Shown piece after piece: positions 1 to 11,899 of a stretch of 64,000 nucleotides of DNA; position 1 is the first letter of the stretch, and each line of letters begins with the position of its first letter. The translations under genes and the position numbers were made by a program. The notes under the pieces were generated by a model. The model was given only the letters and a program-made list of their open reading frames with translations. It had not been told where the DNA came from and ran no database searches. The stretch is from Dastarcus helophoroides. Taxonomy: Eukaryota > Arthropoda > Insecta > Coleoptera > Bothrideridae. The DNA is taken from NCBI GenBank assembly GCA_028583605.1, contig CM053331.1, positions 2,750,001 to 2,814,000 on the forward strand. The letters run 5' to 3'.

Positions 1-1816
1 CGTGATAAATAAACCCTTGTCTCGTTTTTTCCAAGGAAAAAAATGACGACGAAATTAGTTAAATGAAATGAACGCTCGCTAAATTGGTTAAAATATAAAG
101 TCTCCTTTTCGTATTAGATGGCCATGAGAAAAGCCTAGGCCTGCTTCGATTTATGTAATCCATTTGTCTGAGCTCGTATTGTTGCCGTTACACTATAAAA
201 CATTTTTACGACATTGCGCTCCAAGGAACAAAATAAATGAACGTCCTGTTATTTTATTCTAACTAGATAGATTGATGGTCCCTTTCGGAGATTACACTCG
301 TACTGTTTGTTTCATTAATCAAGTCATTTTGCGAATAGAATGCACATATGCCGACGGATATGTCTCCCTTTTCGACGCCTCTTTGAAAGCCTCGAACCAC
401 CGAAGAAGCAACACTTTTATTTAGTAAAACTGAGCACTTTAAATTACATTTTTTGATTATAAAAACAAGGTATGCGATGTCAATGCTGTTTGTTTTTCTT
501 TGGGGGTGGGAGGGGGGGCAGTGATTGGTAGAGATTGGTGGTGATTTGCATATTACAGTCACTAGAAAACTGCGTTTTGATCTAAATAATGTCATTTGAA
601 AGCAGCTCTGCATTTACAATTGATTCTGAGGTTTTTAGGCATCCTGAATTGAAAAACGTGAATCGTATCTTATTTTTTAAGGATCTTGTTAAATCATAGT
701 ATATTTAGCACCATTGTAGTGGTTTAAACAAGAAAACGTTGACGTCAGTGGAATAGTTTCGGAAAAGTCAGGGGATTAAATAAATGGTGGATGCGCCGGA
801 ATTACACTGTTATGATTTACTGCGGCAAAAAAGTTACCCCAAATCCAATTGCGAGGTGATTTTGCCTATCTTATCACACAAGAAATTACTTCTAAACGTA
901 CTTCTTTTATAGTCGAGGAAAACTCATAAAACTTTCCAAATCCGCCTTTCTATAAACATTACTTTCCACATTCGACGTAATTCGTAATTTATAATCGCGG
1001 AATTCACTTTTTGGGCCATCCGCCGGCTTCTCCCTTTCATATCAACAACATAAAATACCGAAATATAAAATATATCTCATATCCCATTCAATATCATACA
1101 ATTTCCCAGCGTGAAATAGTGTAGCCTGGCAATCTATAAAACATTATTTATATTCCCATCGCGGTTGCCGCCTTGAAGCTTCGTCGTTCGAGTGGGACAG
1201 ACAGGTGCTAGGGGTGTTCCAGAAGATGCCCCCGCTTATCTCTTCTTCTTCGCATGCAGAACGATTCGGCGAGCGACGGTCGCAATCAGACGTGTGCCAT
1301 TCACACTCGGTCCTGGTTATTTAGCGAGCACTTGATTTAACCATTTTTCTATTTCACACCTAGTTACTCTAAAACCGATAAATCTGTGTCGAAATTGAAA
1401 AACCGCAACGGCAGAATCGAAACAATTTATGGCGATGTTGAAAACACGCCATTTGATAGATCGTTGAAAACGTTGAGATTAATGCGACAAAAGTCGCAGA
1501 CAGACGCAAGTACATTGATAATTGTTAATGTTGTGTTGCGGCTTGTTAATTTCAGGTTGAATAGCTGAAGAATTGTATAGTATTACGACAAAAATTGACA
1601 GAAGCTGCTAGAACTTCAAATAAATTCAAAACACGTCAAATCATCCCTTAACTTGATCATTTACAAAATTCTATTAGGTTATCATTTTATCCCATTATAT
1701 TGTATATTAAATTAATGATAAGTGCCATCTTCCAAATTGCAAATAAAATAACAAACATAACAGTTTTATTTTTTTGCTTACTTCTAAAATATCATTAGAA
1801 AGTACCCACTGCATAT
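1..1816. other. AT-rich single-copy region, no gene supported
   Basis: No repeat structure and no convincing gene is visible. The stretch is AT-rich except for a more GC-balanced island at about 1160-1340. An open frame runs through that island from about 1118 to 1325 on the plus strand (about 69 codons). It has no start codon near its beginning and its only methionine lies in the middle, so it could be part of an exon or chance. A 60-codon frame at 1386-1568 is K/N/L-rich and looks like chance in AT-rich DNA. Confidence 0.5.
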
Positions 1817-2185
1817 TGTTACGTGTTTAAGGTTCGACTATAAACATGCTTCGAATTGTAACACTTTATTTGACAGAGGAAGAGAATGTAATACAACAAC
1901 AAATAACAAGGATCAATTAGTAACAGCTGAATGAATAAGAAATATTCATTTAGTGTTTAGTAATTGATTCTTGTTGTTAAATAGGAAACTGAAGAAATCA
2001 GAATAAGATTTACATGTATATTTATATCTGACAGTTGCTCTGGAAGCTTTCATCTCGTAAGAGGTTCTAGTATATTCCAGAGTCTATACGCTACGGTTAG
2101 AAGACCTTCACGTAAGCCACTTAAGTGATACAATTCATAAGGTGGCCCATTTACTTCGCGATTTCCATTATAGCAGTTCGTTACA
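1817..2185 (-). mobile_element. Solo-LTR-like element 1
   Basis: On the plus strand the segment opens with TGTTACGTG and closes with CGTTACA, the TG...CA ends expected of an LTR. Read on the minus strand it has a TATAAATATA box (about 2017-2026), a CTTCAGTTT initiator-like site about 30 bp downstream, then a long imperfect inverted repeat (about 1897-1985), and near its end AATAAAGTGTTACAATTCG. That last stretch closely matches AATAAAGTGGTTACAATTC in the LTR-like elements at 25.2-27.7 kb and 63.4-63.8 kb, so the three appear related. No internal coding region adjoins it and no clear target-site duplication is seen, which suggests an old solo LTR. The family (Gypsy, Pao or Copia) cannot be told. 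The left satellite array begins directly after it. Confidence 0.5.
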
Positions 2186-4439
2186 TTGTCAAGTTACAAT
2201 CGACAACAAAAATTAAACCAATAATTATTTGGGAAACACAGTTGGCTCTTTAATTATCTAAAATACTTCAGTGTGTGTCACCTATAACATTAAATAACTT
2301 TGTTTGTTAACTTGTCAATAAACTTTAACAAAGTATTGTTACTATTAAATAATTTGTCAGTAAACTTTAACAAAGTACCGTTAGAAATAAGTGTCAAGTT
2401 ACAATCGACAATAAGAATAAAAGCAATACTTCTTTGAAAAAAACATTTGGGCTGTTAGTCCTCTAAGGTATATTAAGAATGTTCTCAGGAAATGTCAAGG
2501 TAAAACAAAATAAATTCTTCAGTTTAAAGTTACAAACAAACATCCATGCAATTTTTTGTTGATGAGTATTTTAATTGTCCTGTCGTCTTATGTTTTTTTA
2601 TGAGAATATTTTGGTGTCATGTTACAATCAAGTACAAGAACCAAAATAATCGGTCTTTTTAAAAAAAAGAGTGTTTTTAGAATGTTTTTAGTGCGAGTAA
2701 AGTTATAATCAAGCACAAGAACTGCTGCAAACGTTTTTATAAGAGAAAGTAGTTTTAGAATATTTTTAGTGCGTATCAAGTTACAATCAAACACACAAAG
2801 TACTCTAATTCTTCTATAAAACAACCGCACTTTAAAAATAATTGCAGTAAGTTACTAAATAAAAATAATGTTTAAGTAAGTAAGTATTGAGCTATGAACA
2901 TACCCACACAGTTATTAATTGATAAAAAAAATAATTTTTCCCCCTTTTTAGAGAATTTAACATTATGGGTGTCAAGTTACAATCAAGCCAATTATTTGTT
3001 AAGATGTTAAAACAGTTTTGTGAAAGATTTTAATACTACTGTAGGATTATCAGTGTCTAGTTATAATCAAGCTGTTCCTCTTTGTGAAAAACAGCTGGTA
3101 TATTAGACTTATTAGGTGATTTTGAAATTGTCCCAGTAATTGTCAATATACAAAACAGGCTGAATTGTTCAGTAAGCCTTAAGTAAGTGTCAGGTTAAAG
3201 TCAAACATAAAAACCAAGAAAAATATTCTTTAAGCTAGTTGTGCAGTCATCTTACAAATTTTTTTATTATTTTTAGCAAACGTTTAGTTACAATTAAGCA
3301 CAAAAGTAAGATAACCGCTCTTTATAATATGTCAAATTACATTAGCTTAGTATCTTTAATTACTTTAAGACTATTACCAATTAGTATTAAGTTATAGTCA
3401 AGTACAAACACCAAGGTGATCGCTTTTATACACGAGAGTAGCTTTAGAATATTTTCAGTGTGTGTCAAGTTACAATCAAGCAAAAGAACCACCGCAGTGT
3501 AAATCTCAAATAAGTGTCAGGTTAAAGTTAAGCAGACAAAATGCTCTTTAAGTTGGTTATTTAGTCATCTTATGAATCTTTTTAATTATTTTTAGCAAAA
3601 TTCAAGTTACAATTAAGCACAAAGGTAAGGTAGTCGCCCTTTAAGACAACAAACATGTCAAGTTGCAATAGCTTAGTACCTTTAAGAGTCTTTTCAATTA
3701 GTATCAAGTTATAGTCAAATACAAAAACTAAGCTGATCGCCTTTATAGAAGAGAAAAGCTTAAGAATTTTTTCAGTGTGTGTCAAGTTACAATCAAGCAA
3801 AAGAACCACTGCAGTGTAAATTTTAAGTAAGTGTCAGGTTAAAGTTAAGCAGAAAAAATGCTCTTTAAGTTGGTTATTTAGTCATCTTATGAATCTTTTT
3901 AATTATTTTTAGCAAAAATCAAGTTACAATTAACCACAAAGGTAAGGTAGTCGCTCTTTAAGACAACAAACATGTCAAGTTGCAATAGCTTAGTACCTTT
4001 AAATACTTTAAGACTCTTTCCAATTAATATCAAGTTATAGTCAAATACAAAAACTAAGGTGATTGCCTTTATAAAAGAGAGTAGCTTTAGAATTTTCTCA
4101 GTGTGTGTGTCAAGTTACAATCAAGCAAAAGAACCACTGCAGTGTAAATCAACCACTATATTCTAAGCCTTAAGTGTCAGGTTAAAGTTATGCATACAAG
4201 AAAGGAAGATTTTTTTAAGTTAAAGTAAGGTTATCGCTCTTTGAGACGACAAACGTGTCAAGTTACAATAGCTCAGTTCTTTTAATTACTTTTAGTCTCT
4301 TCCTAATTAATATCAAGTTGTAATCAAGTACAAAAATCAAGGTGATGGTTTTTATAGACGAGAATAAATTTAGAATGTTTTCAGTATCTGTCAAGTTTCT
4401 ATCAAGCGAAAGAACCACTACAGCTTAAGCCTTGAGTAA

Positions 4440-5782
4440 ATGTCAGGTTAAAGTTAAACTTATAAAACAGAAAAATGTTCTTTAAATTAAAGTAAGGTAA
4501 TCGCTCTTTGAGATGACAAATGTGTCAAGTTACAATAGCTTAGTACTTTTAATGATTTTTAGACTCTCTCCAATTAATATCGAGTTAAAACCAAGTACAA
4601 AAACCAAGCTGATGGCTTTTAAAGACAAGAGTAGCTTTAGAAGGTTTTCAATGTGCATCAAGTTACAATCAAGCAAAAGAACCACTACAGTGTAAGCTTT
4701 AGGTAAGCGTCAGGTTAAAGTTAAACATACAAAAAAGGAAAATGTTATTTAAGTTGTAGAAAGGTAATCGTCGTTTAAAATGTTGTCAGTGTTTGTCAAG
4801 TTACAATCAAGCAAAAGAACCACCACACTTTAAACCTTGAGTAAGTATCAGGTTAAAATTAAATACACAAGAAAGGAAAATGCTGTTTAAATTAAAGTAA
4901 GGTAGTTGTTCTTTGAGACGACAAACGTGTCAAGTTACAATAGCTCAGTACCTTTAGTTACTTTGAAACTTTTTCCAATTAGTTTCAAATTATAGTCAAG
5001 TACAAAAACCAAAATGATCGCTTTTATAGAAAAGGGTAGCTTCAGAATCTTTTCAGTGTGTGTCAAGTTACAATCAAGCAAAAGAACCACTACAGCTTTA
5101 GCCTTGAGTAAATGTCAGATTAAAGTTAAACTTATAAAACAGAAAAATGTTCTTTAAACTAAAGTAGGGTAATCGCTCTTTGAGATGACAAATGTGTCAA
5201 GTTACAATAGCTTAGTACTTTTAATGATTTTTAGACTCTCTCCAATTAATATCGAGTTAAAACCAAGTACAAAAACCAAGCTGATGGCTTTTAAAGACAA
5301 GAGTAGCTTTAGAAGGTTTTCAAGGTGCATCAAGTTACAATCAAGCAAAAGAACCACTACAGTGTAAGCTTTAGATAAGCGTCAGGTTAAAGTTAAACAT
5401 ACAAAAAAGGAAAATGTTTTTTAAGTTGTAGTAAGGTAATCGTCGTTTAAAATGTTGTCAGTGTTTGTCAAGTTACAATCAAGCAAAAGAACCACTAGAC
5501 TTTAAACTTTGAGTAAGTATCAGGTTAAAGTTAAATATACAAGAAAGGAAAATGCTGTTTAAATTAAAGTAAAGTAATTTTTCTTAAGGACGAAAAACGT
5601 GTAATTAAAGGTAGTTGTTCTTTGAGACGACAAACGTGTCAAGTTACAATAGCTTAGTACCTTTAGTTACTTTGAGACTATTTCCAATTAGTTTCAAATG
5701 TTTTAAATTATAGTCAAGTACAAAAACCAAAATGATCGCTTTTATAGAAAAGGGTAGCTTCAGAATCTTCTCAGTGTGTGTC
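4440..5782. repeat. 672-bp higher-order duplication inside the 2-10 kb satellite
   Basis: The blocks 4440-5110 and 5112-5782 are near-identical to each other at an offset of 672 bp, much more alike than neighbouring monomers. A recent unequal exchange involving about 2.5 monomers is the simple explanation. The frames at 4513-4695 and 5185-5367, which differ by a single residue, are its visible echo. Confidence 0.8.
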
Positions 5783-7619
5783 AAGTTACAATCAAGCAAA
5801 AGAACCACTACAGTTTTAGCCTTGAGTAAGTATCTGGTTAAAATTAAACATACAAAAAAGAAAAATGTTCTTTGTATTAAACTAAGATAATCGTCCTTTT
5901 AGACGACAAACGTGTCAAGTTACAATAGCTTAATACTTTTAACTACTTTTAGACTCTTTCTAATTAGTATCAAATTATAATCAAGTATAAAAGAAGGTGA
6001 TGGTTTTTATAGACGAAAGTAGCATTCTAATATTCTCAGTATGTGTCAAGTTACAATCGAGCAAAAAAATCACTACAGTGTAAGCCTTAACTAAATGTCA
6101 GATTAAAATTAAACATACAAAAAAGAAAAAAATGTTTTTTAAGTTAAAGTAAGGTTATTGCTCTCTGCCTCGACAAACGTGTCAAGTTACAATAACTTAG
6201 TATTTTTAAATATTTTTAGGCTCTTCCCAATTAGCCTCAAGTTATAACCAAGTACAAAAACCAAGCTGATGGCCTTTAAAGACAGGAGTAGCTTCAGAAT
6301 GTTTTTAGTGTGTGTCAAGTTACAATTAAGCAAAAGAACCACTACAGTATAAGTTTTAAGTAAGTGTCAGGTTAGAGTTAAGCAGACAAAAAATGCTCTT
6401 TAAGTTGATTATTTAGTCATCTTACAAATCTTTTTAATTATTTTTAGCAAAAATAAAGTTACAATTAAGCATAAAGGTAAGGTAGTCGCTCTTTAAGACA
6501 ACAAACATGTCAAGTTGCAATAGCTTAGTACCTTTAATTACTTTAGGACTCTTTCCAATTAGTTCCAAATTATAGTCAAGTACAAAAACCAGAATGATCG
6601 CTTTTATAGAAGAGAGTAGCTTTAGAATCTTCTCAGTGTGTGTCAAGTTACAATCAAGCAAAAGAACCACTACAGTTTAAGCCTTGAGTAAATGTCAGGT
6701 TAAAGGTAAACATACAAAAAAAATGTTCTTTAAATTAATGAAAGGTAACAGCTCTTTGAGATGACAAATGTGTCAAGTTACAATAGCTCAGTACTTTAAA
6801 TTACTTTTAGACTCTTTCAAATTATTATCAAGTTATAATTAAGTACAAAAATCAAGATGATAGTTTAACTTGTGGTTTTTTTGAACCACTACAGTTTAAG
6901 CCTTGAGTAATGTCAGGTTAAAGTTAAACATACAAAAAAAAAAGATAACAAATGTATCAAGTTACAATAGCTCAGTACTTTTAATTACTTTTAGACTTTT
7001 TTAAATTAGTGTCAAGTTATAGTCAAGTACAAAAATCAAGGTGATTTTTTTTATAGAAGACAGTTGCTTTAGAAAGTTCTCAGTGTGTGTCAAGATACAA
7101 TTAAGCAAAAGAACTACTACAGAATAAGTTTTAGGTAAGCGTCAGGTTAAAGTTAAACATACAAAAACAGTAAATGTTCTTTAAATTTAAGTAGAGTAAT
7201 CACTCTTTGAAATGACAAACATGTCAAGTTACAATAGCTTAGTACCTTTAATTACTTAAAGACTTTTTTCAATTAGTTTTAAATTATAGTCATATACAAA
7301 ACCAAAATGATCGCTTTTATAGAAGGAAGTAGCTTTAGAATCTTCCTCGTGTGTGTCAAGTTACAGTCAAGCAAAAGAACCACACAGCTTAAGCCTTGAG
7401 TAAATGTCAGGTTAAAGGTAAACATACAAAAAAGAAAAATGTTCTTTAAATTAATGAAAGGTAATCACTCTTTGAGATGACAAATCTGTCAAGTTACAAT
7501 AGCTCAGTACTTTTAATTACTTTTAGACTCTTTTTAATTATTATCAAGTTGTAATTAAGTACAAAAATCGAGGTGATGGTTTTTATAGGCAAGAGTGACT
7601 TTAAAATGTTTTCAGTGTG

Positions 7620-7656
7620 TGTCAAGTTACAATAAAGCTTTTGCTTGATTGTAACT
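7620..7656. repeat. Short palindrome created by an inverted satellite fragment
   Basis: The satellite motif caagttacaat is followed at once by its own inverted copy (attgtaacttg), giving a hairpin-like palindrome, after which the array resumes in normal orientation with ggttcttttgaaccactac. A related but decayed inversion trace lies at about 6868-6900. These look like small foldback or template-switch scars in the array. Confidence 0.6.
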
Positions 7657-9985
7657 TGTGGTTCTTTTGAACCACTACAGTTTAAGCCTTGAGTAAATGT
7701 CAGGGTAAAGTTAAACATACAAAAAAGAAAAATGTTCTTTGAATTAAAGATACGTAATCGGTTTTTAAGATGACAAATGTGTCAAGTTACAATAGCTCGC
7801 TGCTTTTAATTACTTTTAGACTCTTTTAAATTAGTGTCAAGTTATAGTCAAGTACAAAAAGCAAGGTGCTTTTTTTTATAGAAGACAGTTGCCTTAGAAA
7901 ATTCTCAGTGTGTGTCAAGATACAATTAAGTAAAAGAACCATTACAGTGTATGTTTTAGGTAAGCGTCAGGTTAAAGTTAAACATACAAAAACGGTAAAT
8001 GTTTTTTAAATTTAAGTAAGGTAATCACTTTTTGAGACGACAAACATGTCAAGTTAGAATAGCTCAGCACCTTCAATTATTTAAAGACTTTTTCCAATTA
8101 GTTTCAAATTATAGTCAAGAACAAAAATCAAATGATCGCTTTTATAGAAGAAAGTAGCTTTAAAACCTTTTCAGTGTGTGTCAAGTTAGAATCAAGAAAA
8201 AGAACCACTACAGTGTTAGCCTTGAGTAAGTGTCGGGTTAAATTTAAACATAGAAAAAAAAATGTTTTTTGTGTGAAACTAAGGTAATCGCCCTTTTAGA
8301 CGACAAACGTGTCAAGTTACAATAGGTCAGTACTTTTAACTACTTTTAGACCATTTTTAATTAGTATCAAATTATAATCAATTACAAAAGAAGGTGATGG
8401 TTTTTATAGACGAGAGTAGCATTAAAGTATTCTCAGTGTGTGTAAAGTTACAATCAAGCAAATGAATTATTACCGTGTAAGCCTTAAGTTAATGTCAGGT
8501 TAAAATTAGACATACAAAAAAAAATGTGTTTTAAGTTTAAGCAAGGTGATTGCTCTCTGCCACGACAAACGTGTCAAGTTACAATAGCTCAGTACTTTTA
8601 ATTACCTTTAGACTCTTCCCAATTAGTATCGAGTTATAACAAAATTCAAAAACCAAGCTAATGGCTTTTAAAGACAAGAGTAGCTTTAGAATGTTTTCAA
8701 TGTGTGTCAAGTTACAATCAAGCAAAAGAACCATTACTGTGTAAGCTTTAGGTTAGCGTCAGATTATAGTTCAACATACAAAAAAGAAAAATGCTTTTTA
8801 AATTAAAGTAAGGTAATCACTCTTTAGGAAGTAGCTTTAGAATCTTCCCAGTGTGTGTCAAGTTACAATCAAGCAAAAGAACCACTACAGTTTTAGCCTT
8901 GAGTAAGTGTCAGGTTAAACATACAAAAAAGAAAAATGTTCTTTGTGTTAAATTAAGGTAACCGCCCAGTACTTTTAACTACTTTTAGACTCTTCCTAAT
9001 TAGTATCAAAATATAATCAAATACAAAAGGAGGTGATGGTTTTTATAGACGAGAATTGCATTATAATATTCCCAGTGTGTGTCAAGTTACAATCAAGTAA
9101 AAGGATCATTACAGTGTAAGCCCAAAGTAAACGTGAGGTTAAAGTTGGTAAATGCTTTTTAGAGTGTTTGTCAAGTTACAATCAAGCAAAAGAACCACTA
9201 CACTTTAAACCTTAAGTAAGTGTCAGGTTAAAGTTAAATATACAAAAAAAAGGAAACGCTCTTTAAATTAAAGTGAAGTAATTTTTCTTAAGGACGAAAA
9301 ACGTGTCAAGTTATAATAGCTTAGTACCTTTAAATACTTAAAGACTTTTTCCAATTAGGTTCAAATTATAGTCAGGTACAAAAATCAAAATGATTGCTTT
9401 TCTAGAAGAGGATTGCTTTAGAATCTTCTCAGTGTGTGACAAGTTACAATCAAGCAAAAGAACCACACAGCTTAGGCCTTGAGTAAATGTCAGGTTAAAG
9501 GTAAACATACAAAAAAGAAAAATGGTCTTTAAATTAATGAAAGGTAATCGCTCTTTGAGATGACAAATGTGTCAAGTTACAATAGCTCAGTACTTTTAAT
9601 TACTTTTAGACTCTTTTTAATCATTATCAAGTTGTAATTAAGTACAAAAATCAAGGTGATGGTTTTTATATGCAAGAGTGACTTTAAAATGTTTTCAGTG
9701 TGTGTCAAGTTACAATCAAGCAAAGAACCACTATACTTTAAACCTTAAGTAAGTGTCAGCTTAAAGTTAAACATATAAACATACAAAAAAATGCTCTTTG
9801 AATTAAAGTGAGGTAATTGTTCTTTGAGATGACAAACGTGTCAAGTTACAATAGCTTATTACTTTTAATTACTTTTGTACTATTTTAAATTAGTAGCAAA
9901 TTATAGTCAAGTACAAAAACCAAGGTGATTGCTTTTATAGAAGTGAGCAGCTTTAGAAAGTTTTTAGTGTGTGTCAATCAAGTCC

Positions 9986-10699
9986 TAAGAAAGCTAAAAA
10001 GCTAAAACATGCATCATCCAAACAACGACTAAATTATTATATTGTTTGCAACATAGAATTCATTAAAACACCAAAAATTCTTTTAGCCTGTAATCCTCTT
10101 CATTATTACCTTAGCTTTTAATGGTATGATCAACAAAACATTTCCTAAATTACTTTAAAAAAATGACAAACTAACTCTGGTCCTAAAACGAAGATTATCT
10201 TTTCCGTGCTTGATTATAACGTGACTCACTGAGAATTTTATTAAAGAACTGAAAGATAACTCTTATCAACTAAAGATTTTGTGGTTTCTTCTTTTTCAGC
10301 TTAAAAAAACTGTAGCAATTTCAGGTTTAAACTAGGACCATTTACAAAGATGATAGAATCTGAATAGCTCATCAAAAAAACTTTATCTTTTTACCCTTCG
10401 CCGTCATCGTTGTTCTAAGGACATTTTTATATTTATTTTGAGTATAAGACGTATCCACATTTTGGAAGAAGTTTATCAGAAATAAGTTTCTAAAATACGG
10501 AAGTTGTCTCGATGCTAGCGACCTTTGTGAGTTTCGTAACAACGTCTACAGCTAGTTTTAATTCTTGATATTAATTGTTGCAGTTAGCATATAGAAAAAA
10601 TGTGCCTAATTCGAAAGTCAATTAGAAATTATTCAGTGGGATTTAGATCTCTTGAGCTGACTAACAAGCCAGTTGAAAATATTTGTAATGACAACTGTT
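9986..10699. other. Single-copy AT-rich spacer
   Basis: I see no tandem repeat, hairpin or plausible coding region. The stretch lies between the end of the first satellite and an old copy of repeat family A. Confidence 0.5.
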
Positions 10700-11000
10700 T
10701 ACAAATAGTTAACAATGGCTAATGTTTATAATGACTGTACTACACTAATTAGGTCAAAGAACACCGAAATTGGTCTATGCTTAGCTGTAAATATTTTCAA
10801 CTGTAGCACCTTCGACTGTCTCATTACAGAATATTTAAGTGACGTTTTGAAATTACTTGGGTAATAATTCATTGGTATTTTACTTACAAAATTTACCAAA
10901 GTATTCTTGATATTACAATGAAGTAAAAGAGACATATTTGTAGTAAACACGATGTGATGACAGTTGTGAAATTTTTTAGTTTTTCGATAGCAATAAGAGG
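10700..11000 (+). mobile_element. Family A repeat, degenerate copy 1
   Basis: The segment aligns by eye with the family A copies at 11.65 and 38.65 kb: the ribozyme-like portion is decayed (ctaatta in place of ctgacga, then gaaattggtctatg), followed by the conserved taaatattttcaactgtagc and a body of about 170 bp. The 106-codon frame at 10726-11046 on the minus strand runs antisense through this repeat and shows no recognisable domain. Confidence 0.5.
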
Positions 11001-11623
11001 ACGCTAAAACCCTAGTTGAAAGAACGATATAAGAGACACAGAACAAGAATGAAAAAATTCGATAAAATATTTATCCAGCCATGAAAACAATAGACGGAGA
11101 TGACACAAGTGATATGAGTTTATTGTGTTTCATTTCGAGAATAGCCCTCGCTATCTAGACAAATATACGTCAGCTGTTGGATCCTGCCAGGAAACTCCAA
11201 TTTAATGTTTTTATCACTCCCTGAAGTTAAAATACTACTTTATATTTATTCTCCTTGCAGCTTTTCACATCGTATCCGATTTTAAAATTGTAGAGAGTTG
11301 TTTTATCCACTTTGCAGCCGCAAGCAGTGGTCTAATAACCTCTAGTTTATTTGCAACTTGTTCGTCTTGGTGTTAATTAAAAAAGTAAATAACACGACGG
11401 TTATTAGGTTTAGCTTCGGCAGGAACGAGCTTTGAATAGATTAACAACTGTATCACAGAAACTTTTCTGAAGAAAATTTTTGTGGGTCAAAAAGTGACTT
11501 TAAATAATAATAGACATAAATCAGTGATATGGAATTTCAACAAGACAATGGGACCTAGATCTCTTGAGTAGTTACGTGGCTGACTAACGTCTATAAGTTT
11601 CAGATAATAATGATAATGATGAT

Positions 11624-11676
11624 CTTCCTTGGCGCCTCATCAATATGGTACCGATACAGATGAGGCGCCAAGGAAG
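11624..11676. repeat. Perfect 17-bp inverted repeat (hairpin)
   Basis: Arms 11624-11640 and 11660-11676 are exact reverse complements (core ccttggcgcctca), with a 19-nt loop. The right arm overlaps the stem II position of the degenerate family A ribozyme that follows. The arms are far more GC-rich than the surroundings. It may be a truncated inverted pair of family A elements. Confidence 0.8.
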
Positions 11677-11890
11677 GCCAAAACCGTTCTATGGTTGTTG
11701 GTTGCAAATATTTTCAACTGTAGCAGCACGTATCACCTTCATCATAGTACCTTAAATTGACGTTTTTACGTACCTAAAGGTAGCCAACGACTCTTACATT
11801 CAATGAAAGATAACCCATAATACAAGAAAGTGCCCTCGCTACTAGTACCCTTTGTGATTTTAGTTACATCGTACATCGTACATCGTACAT
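11646..11890 (+). mobile_element. Family A repeat, copy 2, with degenerate hammerhead-like core
   Basis: Aligned to the 38-kb copies this reads: stem I strand accgata (11650-11656), core CAGATGA (11657-11663, consensus CTGACGA), a GGC/GCC stem II, AAAA where GAAA is expected (11680-11683), CCGTTC, then TATGGT, and the conserved caaatattttcaactgtagc. Two core positions are mutated, so no activity is expected. The body continues to the short acatcgt tandem repeat. Confidence 0.6.
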
Positions 11891-11895
11891 CGTAG
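11866..11895. repeat. 7-bp microsatellite (acatcgt)~4
   Basis: About four tandem copies of acatcgt lie at the right end of the family A body. The 38-kb copy has only one copy of the sequence here (ttacatcgtgcg), so this is a local expansion. Confidence 0.85.
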
Positions 11896-11899
11896 GTCG

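Larger units (their letters stand above)
2190..9985. repeat. Satellite array, ~270-bp unit built from gtcaagttacaat motifs
   Basis: Tandem, diverged copies of a unit of about 268-280 bp (some 317-330 bp) fill nearly 7.8 kb. Each unit holds four variants of one short motif: gtcaagttacaatagct, tatcaagttatagtcaag, gtcaagttacaatcaagc and gtcaggttaaagttaaac. They are spaced alternately at about 53 and 80 bp, so the unit looks like a dimer of a ~135-bp block that is itself a dimer. A constant companion is cagtgtgtgtcaagttac followed by aaaagaaccactacag. Divergence is highest at the left edge (2190-3450). Small open frames at 3582-3809, 4513-4695, 5185-5367, 6434-6670 and 7494-7718 are repeat translations, not genes. 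Function unknown. Confidence 0.9.

Noticed and set aside
2190..9985. Possible CRISPR-like array because of regularly recurring gtcaagttacaatcaagc
   Set aside because: Spacers are themselves homologous between units, periods are 53/80/270 bp and the setting is eukaryotic satellite DNA.
10726..11046. 106-codon minus-strand frame
   Set aside because: Antisense through a degenerate family A repeat and without homologous frame in the other copies.
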